This document shows positions 16,458 through 21,504 of a DNA stretch of 27,624 nucleotides, piece after piece (position 1 is the stretch's first letter; the number at the start of each line of letters is the position of its first letter). Position numbers and translations under genes: made by a program. The notes under the pieces are model-generated. The model was not told the DNA's origin and did not search any database. It worked only from the letters and a program-made list of their open reading frames with translations. The DNA is taken from IMG/VR virus record IMGVR_UViG_3300042484_000952, positions 1-27,624 of that record. One strand, given 5' to 3'. The stretch comes from a virus.

Positions 16458-16574
16458 ATGGCAAAGGCGAGCGCATCCGTAGGTAAATGGCAACCAAAGC
16501 CCAAGCGTAAAAACAAGGGCGTACATTCAAAAAATAATAAGCCCGCGAAAAGATATCGCGGCCAAGGACGATGA
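16458..16574 (+). CDS. 38-residue very basic protein
   Basis: A short gene encoding MAKASASVGKWQPKPKRKNK and 18 more residues ending AKRYRGQGR. About one third of the residues are Lys or Arg. It starts one base after the previous stop, and its stop overlaps the next ATG (ATGA), so it is translationally coupled within the lysis operon. From memory, similar short KWQPKPK...YRGQGR proteins occur in Bacteroidota phages. It may bind nucleic acid or membrane phospholipid; the function is unknown. Confidence 0.65.
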   Translation: MAKASASVGKWQPKPKRKNKGVHSKNNKPAKRYRGQGR

Positions 16575-16804
16575 AAAAAATACTCGAAATATTTAAGGGC
16601 GATAACGGTCAACTTTCCAGCAAGCGCTTTGTGGGGATCATTGGCGCATTTGTTCTGTTTGGAACGATGGCACACAACTCAATGAGCCCGCAGGAGATTG
16701 CACCCAGTGCGGAATTGGTGGCTGCTGTTGAGTGGGTTACAATCCTAACGCTCGGTTTTACCTCAGTCGATAAGTTCAGCGGTAAAAAGGGTGAGCAAGA
16801 GTAA
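16571..16804 (+). CDS. Holin candidate, two membrane segments
   Basis: A 77-residue protein with two probable membrane helices (about 19-35, KRFVGIIGAFVLFGTMA, and 47-64, ELVAAVEWVTILTLGFTSV), a short connecting loop with Pro and acidic residues, a positive N-terminus and a charged C-terminus (DKFSGKKGEQE). Size and topology match class II holins, which form the inner-membrane hole that triggers lysis. Its place between small lysis genes and the spanin-like and endolysin genes supports the call. The next gene starts inside its end at a GTG. Confidence 0.65.
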   Translation: MKKILEIFKGDNGQLSSKRFVGIIGAFVLFGTMAHNSMSPQEIAPSAELVAAVEWVTILTLGFTSVDKFSGKKGEQE

Positions 16805-17093
16805 CCTCACCATCCTGCTGTTGATCCTGCTTGTTTTTGGCGGGATGGCTTACGTGGAATTTGCGGTACCAAAACGCGAGCGGGTAGTGCACGGCCCTGC
16901 GATTAGGATTGTTGAAAAAGATTTAGATACCCTGTATCAAATCCGCCTGAAATACAAAGCCCTGCACGATACACAAATTGTAATTAATCAAAAATATGAC
17001 ACGCTCTATATTGCTCTTGATGGTGATACTTCTTGCGGCGCCACGCTACGGCTTATCGCAATGCACCGACAGCTCGACAGTCTCGGCAAATAA
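16791..17093 (+). CDS. Inner-membrane spanin candidate (Rz-like)
   Basis: A 100-residue protein with one N-terminal membrane helix (about 6-25, LTILLLILLVFGGMAYVEFA) and a periplasmic charged domain (VEKDLDTLYQIRLKYKALHD), as in i-spanins. The start is a GTG at 16791 overlapping the holin candidate by 14 bases. The next gene begins 98 bases before its end in another frame, the nested arrangement typical of Rz/Rz1 pairs. A rival reading is a generic membrane-anchored helper. Confidence 0.55.
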   Translation: MSKSNLTILLLILLVFGGMAYVEFAVPKRERVVHGPAIRIVEKDLDTLYQIRLKYKALHDTQIVINQKYDTLYIALDGDTSCGATLRLIAMHRQLDSLGK

Positions 17094-17301
17094 TTACTAT
17101 CTGCTGAAGGGCGCAGAAGCCCGGGAGAATCTGGCGCTTTGTATTGAGTATCGGAAGATTGATGCGGAGGTAATTGCGCAGCAGGATAAAATCCAGGCTA
17201 AGTTATTGGATGAGCTGCAGAAGCGTGATCAGAAATACCACCGACTCCGCCGCACAACATATGCAATTGCAGCCGTCTTTTTAGTAACTTTGATCTTATG
17301 A
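16996..17301 (+). CDS. Outer or unimolecular spanin candidate
   Basis: A 101-residue protein, started inside the previous gene, with an N-terminal signal sequence (MTRSILLLMVILLAAPRYG), a Cys at 22 in GLSQC, a charged helical middle (EVIAQQDKIQAKLLDELQKR) and a C-terminal membrane helix (about 87-101, TTYAIAAVFLVTLIL). Signal plus Cys at one end and a membrane anchor at the other is the plan of unimolecular spanins, which bridge both membranes. The Gln before Cys is not a standard lipobox, so cleavage by signal peptidase I after LSQ, common in Bacteroidota, is an alternative. It overlaps the endolysin start by 4 bases. Confidence 0.55.
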   Translation: MTRSILLLMVILLAAPRYGLSQCTDSSTVSANNYYLLKGAEARENLALCIEYRKIDAEVIAQQDKIQAKLLDELQKRDQKYHRLRRTTYAIAAVFLVTLIL

Positions 17302-17861
17302 ATATAGCAGTACTAAAGGCCACGATGGCCGCCAAAAAATATGCCTTCTTTGAAGATGGCGAGTACAATTTAAATATTATCGGAATCCGTAATAGTTCCA
17401 CCGGCAACAAAGTAACCAATGCCTTTGACGATAAAATTGTAGTTGCTTACAAAATACAAAATACTTGGGTAGTAAAAGAATGGGCTGCAACAACTGATAA
17501 CGGCGGCGGAACTGCTCGCTTGGTTGCAAATCAGTACAGAGGTAGCCACGCCATTGGATTGCATCAGGGCAAATATGAGGCATTAAAACAATGCGGCCCT
17601 GTAACCGTCTACCGGGATTACACCAAAGACGGAATTTATCAAACCGATAAGACCGAAACAGGCGTTTTTGGTATCAATATTCACAAGGCTGGAGTTGACA
17701 GTGTCCGGGTGGATGACTGGAGCCACGGCTGCCAAGTGTTCAAACGCGTTGCAGATTTCAACGAGTTTATGGCACTCGCAAAAAAAGCGGCCACCATTCA
17801 CGGCAACCGCTTCACTTACACTTTGCTCGAATCTAAAGACCTTATTCAGCCGTTGGGTTAA
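17298..17861 (+). CDS. Endolysin, YkuD-like (L,D-transpeptidase fold)
   Basis: Probably the peptidoglycan-degrading enzyme of the lysis cassette. The 187-residue protein carries the YkuD catalytic pattern: H129 in FGINIHKAG and SHGC at 142-145 with C145 as the likely nucleophile. Upstream, QYRGSHAIGLHQGKYEALKQ and VTVYRDYTKDG match phage proteins of this type, from memory. It has no signal peptide, so release would depend on the holin. L,D-transpeptidases usually build cross-links, so a phage copy is most simply read as one turned to hydrolysis. Its 3-prime end overlaps the end of recT, on the other strand, by 20 bases. Confidence 0.75.
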   Translation: MNIAVLKATMAAKKYAFFEDGEYNLNIIGIRNSSTGNKVTNAFDDKIVVAYKIQNTWVVKEWAATTDNGGGTARLVANQYRGSHAIGLHQGKYEALKQCGPVTVYRDYTKDGIYQTDKTETGVFGINIHKAGVDSVRVDDWSHGCQVFKRVADFNEFMALAKKAATIHGNRFTYTLLESKDLIQPLG

Positions 17862-18429
17862 TTAGCTTAGCGTTGATCGCTGCAACCCCTGCGGGCTCTT
17901 CGTGTTGGATATCTACCACCTCATCAACGCTATGCATCCCCATTGTAATTTCGGGGGCGTAGAGACGGCCAAAGAAAGCGGCGGCCCTGTAGCGCATCAT
18001 TAGCTCGGGCATTGTTTTCCATTTGCTGCCTGCCTTGCTTACCCACCCCTCAGCGTTTGCCATTGCCATCGTAACGGCGGGGCCTTCTACGGTCTCGCCT
18101 GTTGCCTTTTCGGTGGCCACTGCCTTAATACCTTTGTCAAGATCACCAACAAAGCGCAGGGCGGTGAACTTTCCGCAGCCGTTTATTGCAGCAATCACGA
18201 ATGTACTGGACCAACTCGGACGCCCGTGAATGATGTGAAGGTTTTGCATAACCATAAGCGGAGAGGCTCCGATGCGGTTTGCAATTTCGAGGGCTACCAA
18301 TGTATTGGCTACGTTGCCTTTGTATTGTTGTGGCACCAAGTCTGAAGCGCTCAGGGCTTTCGCTTGGCGTTGGGCCAACTCGAAGCTGCTGAGTGGCGCG
18401 GGGTTTGTTTCTGTTATTTCTGTGCTCAT
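17842..18429 (-). CDS. recT: RecT-family single-strand annealing protein
   Basis: Anneals complementary single strands during phage recombination. The 195-residue protein has the RecT core: SASDLVPQQYKGNVANTLVA, ALEIANRIGASPLMVMQNLH, IIHGRPSWSSTFVIAAING (68-84), and the C-terminal KWKTMPELMMRYRAAAFFGR followed by APEITMGMHSVDEV. It is shorter than E. coli RecT (269 residues) because the N- and C-terminal extensions are missing. Its start overlaps the stop of the RecE-like nuclease gene by 4 bases, so exonuclease and annealing protein form one leftward operon. The end runs convergently into the endolysin gene with no terminator between. Confidence 0.93.
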   Translation of the reverse strand: MSTEITETNPAPLSSFELAQRQAKALSASDLVPQQYKGNVANTLVALEIANRIGASPLMVMQNLHIIHGRPSWSSTFVIAAINGCGKFTALRFVGDLDKGIKAVATEKATGETVEGPAVTMAMANAEGWVSKAGSKWKTMPELMMRYRAAAFFGRLYAPEITMGMHSVDEVVDIQHEEPAGVAAINAKLINPTAE

Positions 18430-19190
18430 AAAATTACCTTTGTTACAATTTCGCTATATCCGTGCCAGATTCCGCTTTTCTTACAAAAGCCGTAGGTCAT
18501 TAGATTTTTTTTGTATTTCTGTCTGGCTTCCTTTAGATCCTCGTTGCCGATGAAATACCAGCCAACTAAATAGGGCGGGTGCTTTTCAACAGCAACAAAA
18601 AAGAAACCGTTGCAGGGCTTTCCCGTGGCTTCCTCGAGCCCGTCGGAGTAAAATGCGGCCTGCACATCGTAGCGGTACTTTTTAACGCTCTGTGAGAAGC
18701 CGCGCGGGCTTGCGTCCTCTGTTGTTTTAAGGTCAATAATTACGTTGTCAGGCGTCAACCAATCGGGGCGAGCCTTGCAATCAATTTCGGTTTCTTCATC
18801 ATTCCAGTAAATGGGTTGCTCAGCGATGCCGTCTTTTAAAAGATACTGCGCCGTCCGATGACCGCGGACGCTTTCCATTATGCGCTCCACCATTGTGGCG
18901 CTTTCTGCATCCAGTGGAATTAGGCCCTGCGAGTGCTTGAGGAAATTGGCCCAGGTTTCTTTGCCTTCCTTTGTGCGTCGGTCGCAATGAGGGGCGACGG
19001 CATAGCGTTTGCCGAACTCAGCGGGCTCAAATACTGCACAATGAGCAGCGGAGCCAATGATTAGCGCAGGGGTTTCTTTCTGCGGTGAGGCGTTGGGGTT
19101 TAGATAGCGCTCGTAATAAAGTGCCGGGGCGCGATTAATTAGGTCGAGGCCGCTCTTTGAGACGCGGCTAATGTCTGTGTGGTACTGCAT
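18426..19190 (-). CDS. RecE-like PD-(D/E)XK exonuclease
   Basis: Probably resects double-strand ends to give the single strands used by RecT. The 254-residue protein has the RecE-type/PDDEXK_1 core: SKSGLDLINRAPALYYERYL, GSAAHCAVFEP (46-56), and the active site RPDW (D143), IIDLKTT (D153, K155) and YRYDVQAAFYSDGL (173-184). An upstream ATG at 19232 would add 14 residues (LQIYKKSD...), but 19190 lies eight bases after a minus-strand TAAATTTG element and gives a family-like start, so it is preferred. The frame also ends in a coupled ATGA with recT. Confidence 0.9.
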   Translation of the reverse strand: MQYHTDISRVSKSGLDLINRAPALYYERYLNPNASPQKETPALIIGSAAHCAVFEPAEFGKRYAVAPHCDRRTKEGKETWANFLKHSQGLIPLDAESATMVERIMESVRGHRTAQYLLKDGIAEQPIYWNDEETEIDCKARPDWLTPDNVIIDLKTTEDASPRGFSQSVKKYRYDVQAAFYSDGLEEATGKPCNGFFFVAVEKHPPYLVGWYFIGNEDLKEARQKYKKNLMTYGFCKKSGIWHGYSEIVTKVIL

Positions 19191-19193
19191 AAC

Positions 19194-19226
19194 ATTTGCA
19201 AATTTATCGCTTTTTTTGTAAATTTG
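19194..19226. promoter_or_regulatory. Divergent early control region
   Basis: Plus strand: TTTG (19195-19198), 20 bases, TAAATTTG (19219-19226), six bases, ATG of the HTH gene; this is a full consensus Bacteroidota promoter. Minus strand: TAAATTTG read from 19206 to 19199, eight bases before the nuclease ATG, with no clear -33. The box ATTTGCAAAT (19194-19203) is a perfect palindrome, and TTTTGTAAAT (19214-19223) starts exactly 20 bp further on. They cover the minus -7 and the plus -7 elements, so one bound repressor could control both directions. Confidence 0.65.
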
Positions 19227-19232
19227 TAGCAT

Positions 19233-19409
19233 ATGGAAAAAAATATCGTTACTGATTTAAAAATTAAGGCAATCCAAAAGGGCGTAACCCTCACAAAACT
19301 TTGCGCACTTGCAGGCGTGAATCGGTGCGTCTTAACTCACTGGAGCAGAAAGGAGCCGAAGAGCTTAGAAACGTTGAGGAAATTAGAACAGACCTTACAA
19401 AATCTTTGA
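19233..19409 (+). CDS. Small HTH regulator, Cro-like candidate
   Basis: A 58-residue protein, MEKNIVTDLKIKAIQKGVTL followed by TKLCALAGVNRCVLTHWSRK. The helix-turn-helix spans about residues 18-38 (VTLTKLCALAGVNRCVLTHW), with the usual A-x-x-x-G-V turn of Cro/CI-type domains. It is a bare DNA-binding domain with no visible dimerisation or cleavage part, which fits a Cro-like switch protein. It is the first gene of the rightward early operon behind the consensus promoter and is followed by an intrinsic terminator at 19440-19472. The boxes at 19194/19214 and 28/48 are its best candidate targets; that is an inference. Confidence 0.75.
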   Translation: MEKNIVTDLKIKAIQKGVTLTKLCALAGVNRCVLTHWSRKEPKSLETLRKLEQTLQNL

Positions 19410-19410
19410 G

Positions 19411-19472
19411 TATATTTGCGCCGTTAGTGTGGTGCTAACTGCCTCGGGTTTCGGCTCGGGGCATTTTTTTTT
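19411..19472 (+). ncRNA. Candidate short RNA with TGTGGTG loop
   Basis: An exact TAnnTTTG element (TATATTTG, 19411-19418) right after the HTH stop codon could start a transcript near 19424 that ends at the terminator at 19472, about 50 bases. It would fold as GTTAG (19423-19427), loop TGTGGTG, CTAAC (19435-19439), then the terminator hairpin. Bases 19428-19437 (TGTGGTGCTA) are perfectly complementary to TAGCACCACA at 19520-19529 and 19924-19933, just before two start codons. There is no good -33 element, so the RNA could instead be the 3-prime end of the HTH message. Confidence 0.35.
19440..19472 (+). terminator. Intrinsic terminator after the HTH gene
   Basis: A 9-bp stem (TGCCTCGGG, 19440-19448, with 19455-19463, two G-U pairs), a 6-base loop (TTTCGG) and a run of nine T (19464-19472). 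It would end the HTH transcript before the next promoter at 19481. Confidence 0.85.
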
Positions 19473-19480
19473 CAAATTTA

Positions 19481-19511
19481 TTTGGTTTTGTGGATAATGC
19501 CTTTATATTTG
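19481..19511 (+). promoter_or_regulatory. Early operon promoter
   Basis: TTTG (19481-19484), 19 bases, TATATTTG (19504-19511): a complete -33/-7 Bacteroidota promoter with consensus spacing, directly after the terminator. A start near 19518 leaves a leader of about 15 bases containing AGCACCACATTT before the ATG at 19533, unlike the other promoters here, which leave almost no leader. Confidence 0.75.
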
Positions 19512-19518
19512 CAACCAC

Positions 19519-19536
19519 ATAGCACCACATTTATGA
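19519..19536 (+). repeat. 18-bp leader repeat, copy 1
   Basis: ATAGCACCACATTTATGA, identical to 19923-19940, spanning the leader, the start codon and one base more of the 124-residue gene. Contains TAGCACCACA, complementary to the loop region at 19428-19437. Confidence 0.9.
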
Positions 19537-19907
19537 AAAACACCACATTAAAACAAAAACACACCGCTTACTTCCTTATCAACGAAAAAGGAAATTTAGA
19601 ATTGGTTACTTATGCGCCTGACCAAAATTTAAGCGGACAAAAAGCATCGGATTCTTATGCACTTGCACAAGGGTTATTTGTAGATGCAATTTCACACGAA
19701 CTTTGGCTTACTGATGTAAAATGCCATAGAGTGGTTGGAACGCCCAGCGGATTGCAAACTATTAAAGATTTGAATTGCAAAATAATTGCAAAACAAACTT
19801 TCAATTGGGATATGTCAAAGCCAATCGGACAAAGACAAAGCGACTTGAAAAAGTCAAGCAAATGGGATGAGTGCTTTGCTTTTTATAAAAACCAAACGGG
19901 GGCTTAA
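19533..19907 (+). CDS. Unknown early protein in an AT-rich cassette
   Basis: A 124-residue protein. An in-frame TTG upstream at 19482 lies inside the promoter, so ATG at 19533 is used. It looks like a small soluble alpha/beta protein: TAYFLINEKGNLELVTYAPD, a helix (KASDSYALAQGLFVDAIS), WLTDVKCHRVVGTPSGLQTI, and a basic end (RQSDLKKSSKWDECFAFYKN). I recognise no family. It is the first gene after the early promoter, is AT-richer than its neighbours, and lies exactly between two 18-bp direct repeats, so it looks like an inserted accessory gene. First-expressed phage genes of this kind often target host functions; that is a guess. Confidence 0.7.
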   Translation: MKNTTLKQKHTAYFLINEKGNLELVTYAPDQNLSGQKASDSYALAQGLFVDAISHELWLTDVKCHRVVGTPSGLQTIKDLNCKIIAKQTFNWDMSKPIGQRQSDLKKSSKWDECFAFYKNQTGA

Positions 19908-19922
19908 CCGTACCCTTATTTA

Positions 19923-19940
19923 ATAGCACCACATTTATGA
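19923..19940 (+). repeat. 18-bp leader repeat, copy 2
   Basis: The second copy of ATAGCACCACATTTATGA, again ending in the start codon plus one base, here of the gene at 19937. Distance to copy 1 is 404 bases. No promoter element lies directly in front of this copy. Confidence 0.9.
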
Positions 19941-20152
19941 GTTTAGATATTATTTACCCAATCATTTTAGCGCCTGCTACCATTGCGGTGGCCTACTGCG
20001 CTCACGTAATTCGCCGCAACAAAAAGCGCAGAATCGAAACCCCTGAAGCCGAGCCGTACAAATTTGAGCGCGATGAATTTCGCCCCGAGTTTGATGAGTT
20101 CACGCAAATGCTTTATCAGCGCAGAATGTACAGAGGGAGGGGCGACAAATGA
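19937..20152 (+). CDS. Small membrane protein
   Basis: A 71-residue protein with one N-terminal membrane helix (about 5-24, IIYPIILAPATIAVAYCAHV), followed by a strongly basic stop-transfer (RRNKKRR) and a charged C-terminus rich in Glu, Phe and Arg (FERDEFRPEFDEFTQMLYQR). It probably sits N-out/C-in. It starts within the 18-bp leader repeat and overlaps the next gene by 4 bases. No family recognised. Confidence 0.65.
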   Translation: MSLDIIYPIILAPATIAVAYCAHVIRRNKKRRIETPEAEPYKFERDEFRPEFDEFTQMLYQRRMYRGRGDK

Positions 20153-20334
20153 GCATCCGCACTACTATGCTCTGCTTTGCGCAGGCCCTGCTGATTACCT
20201 ACGCAGGATTTGTATTTGTATCGGGGCAATTTAACCCGTTGACGTGGCCAGAAAGCGCTCGCTTTTCTTTTATGCTTTGCGTGGCTGCGCTTTATGTTTT
20301 AAACCTTGTAATCAAAAACGATAATGATAATTGA
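20149..20334 (+). CDS. Two-helix membrane protein
   Basis: A 61-residue protein with two probable membrane helices (about 7-26, MLCFAQALLITYAGFVFVSG, and 39-56, FSFMLCVAALYVLNLVIK) joined by a short polar loop with PLTWPES, and a polar C-terminus (KNDNDN). Overlaps both neighbours (4 and 11 bases). It is in the early operon, away from the lysis genes, so it may alter the host envelope, for example by superinfection exclusion; this is speculation. Confidence 0.65.
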   Translation: MSIRTTMLCFAQALLITYAGFVFVSGQFNPLTWPESARFSFMLCVAALYVLNLVIKNDNDN

Positions 20335-20689
20335 AATCTTAACCGCAGCAACAGCCGGCAGCACGATCGTGCTCGGGCTTGCCATTAACGCCTCACGCGC
20401 TCAGGTGCGCGGATTGGGCAGGGAATTAAACCGCAAAACTTTGCAATATGCTAAGCAATCCACCCGCCTGCTTGACCTGCAAGCTGAAGCCAGAGCAGAA
20501 AAAGACAAAGCAAAGACTTGGGAAGATCGCGGGCAAGATTGTGCAAAGCGTTGCCTAGTTGCTGAGAATGATTTGGCAGCAGCGTTGCAGAAATTGTTTG
20601 CACTGGAGGCAAAGGAATCAATCAGAAGAGAACAGGCGAGAGTTAGAAAAGCAAGGCACAGGGCGAAAAAGAAAGGGATGGGGCAATGA
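20324..20689 (+). CDS. Membrane-anchored basic coiled-coil protein
   Basis: A 121-residue protein with a short N-terminal hydrophobic segment (about 2-22, IIEILTAATAGSTIVLGLAI), a coiled coil from about 28 to 100 (RLLDLQAEARAEKDKAKTWE and on) and a very basic C-terminus (ARVRKARHRAKKKGMGQ). The tail could bind nucleic acid or the membrane surface. Overlaps the neighbours by 11 and 4 bases. No family recognised. Confidence 0.6.
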   Translation: MIIEILTAATAGSTIVLGLAINASRAQVRGLGRELNRKTLQYAKQSTRLLDLQAEARAEKDKAKTWEDRGQDCAKRCLVAENDLAAALQKLFALEAKESIRREQARVRKARHRAKKKGMGQ

Positions 20690-20916
20690 CAAACAATAAA
20701 CAACAAACGGCGGTGGAGTGGGTGCAATCCATAGAACTTGAAAGAGATTTAACCCTTGCAGATTGGAAGCAAGCCAAAGAAATGGAGAAGCAGCGGATGA
20801 TTGATTTTGCGAACAATTGCATAAAACAAATTGAGGTAAGTGATACCTGTGAATTATTAATGGTAGAAAGTCCAACAGATTTATACGAACAAACCTACGG
20901 AGGAGGTGAGCAATGA
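20686..20916 (+). CDS. Small conserved early protein
   Basis: A 76-residue, mostly helical and acidic protein, with TAVEWVQSIELERDLTLADW and KQAKEMEKQRMIDFANNC. From memory, TAVEWL...AKEMEKEQI...AF proteins are frequent in Bacteroidota phages and lack a known function. It ends GGGEQ, and its ATG overlaps the previous stop; the next ATG overlaps its own stop. Confidence 0.7.
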   Translation: MTNNKQQTAVEWVQSIELERDLTLADWKQAKEMEKQRMIDFANNCIKQIEVSDTCELLMVESPTDLYEQTYGGGEQ

Positions 20917-21110
20917 TTGACCTACCAGAACAAACAATATCACTGCACATTTACAACGCTTGCTTCATGATCACCAACATTGAAGAGCGCGACAAAATGA
21001 GGGAATATATAAAAGTTGCCGAGCAGTACGAACTTTCACGACATTCAATAATAAAGCCAAATGATTACAGATTATTTACAACTATACAGCAGAGCGAGAC
21101 GCGAGAATAA
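20913..21110 (+). CDS. Unknown small early protein
   Basis: A 65-residue protein with no recognised domain: ISLHIYNACFMITNIEERDK, then a charged helix (MREYIKVAEQYELS) and a polar end. It starts in an ATGA overlap. Its stop TAA (21108-21110) is directly followed by GGAG, which forms a Shine-Dalgarno-like TAAGGAG six bases before the ATG at 21121. Confidence 0.6.
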   Translation: MIDLPEQTISLHIYNACFMITNIEERDKMREYIKVAEQYELSRHSIIKPNDYRLFTTIQQSETRE

Positions 21111-21120
21111 GGAGCTACAA

Positions 21121-21504
21121 ATGCGCATTCTTCAAATGACATCCAAATATGAGGCCGAGGTGGTAAGGTTGAAAAACGAACTACTTCGCCCACAGGTGAA
21201 ATTCACCAGCAAGATGGATGACTTCGCCAAGGTTATGCAATCCGTATGCATTGCCTGCGATGTAACTCCTGCGCAGTTGTTAAGCACTTCCAGGGAGGGC
21301 GACATTAAGGATGCCCGGCATATGTTGGTTTACATTCTGCGACAGCACTACGCCCTTCGCTATTCGGAAATCGGCCGCAGGTTGGGCCGTGATCACTCGA
21401 CAGCGATTAACAGTTATCAAAGAATGTCGGAGTTTTTGGAATACGATAAAGGAGTGCAGAAGATTTACAACACAGTAAAGGAGCTGCTGGGGATATGCAA
21501 TTAA
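21121..21504 (+). CDS. DnaA domain IV-like DNA-binding protein
   Basis: A 127-residue protein whose C-terminal two thirds resemble the DNA-binding domain IV of DnaA: DVTPAQLLSTSREGDIKDAR, HMLVYILRQHY, YSEIGRRLGR, then the signature DHSTAINSYQRM (91-102). The AAA+ part of DnaA is missing; an N-terminal coiled coil (about 5-22) takes its place. The start follows TAAGGAG; an ATG at 21061 in the same frame would add 20 residues, continue the coiled coil and overlap the previous gene by 50 bases. It sits before the helicase and primase, so it may mark the phage origin or recruit the helicase, or compete with host DnaA. Confidence 0.75.
   Translation: MRILQMTSKYEAEVVRLKNELLRPQVKFTSKMDDFAKVMQSVCIACDVTPAQLLSTSREGDIKDARHMLVYILRQHYALRYSEIGRRLGRDHSTAINSYQRMSEFLEYDKGVQKIYNTVKELLGICN

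Noticed and set aside
18023-18553. Two plus-strand open frames (18023-18229 and 18272-18553) opposite recT and the nuclease
   Set aside because: They are antisense to well-recognised RecT and PD-(D/E)XK motifs, start without support and show unusual compositions; they are shadows of the true genes.
19423-19439. The dyad GTTAG-TGTGGTG-CTAAC as a DNA operator only
   Set aside because: Not excluded, but the exact match of its loop side to two gene leaders and the terminator following it make an RNA role the better explanation.
19482-19532. TTG start adding 17 residues to the 124-residue early protein
   Set aside because: This start lies inside the -33/-7 promoter, so it could not be on the message; ATG at 19533 is preceded by the leader repeat.
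20149-20334. Second holin for the two-helix early membrane protein
   Set aside because: It is in the early operon under the early promoter and far from the lysin; topology alone does not justify a holin call.
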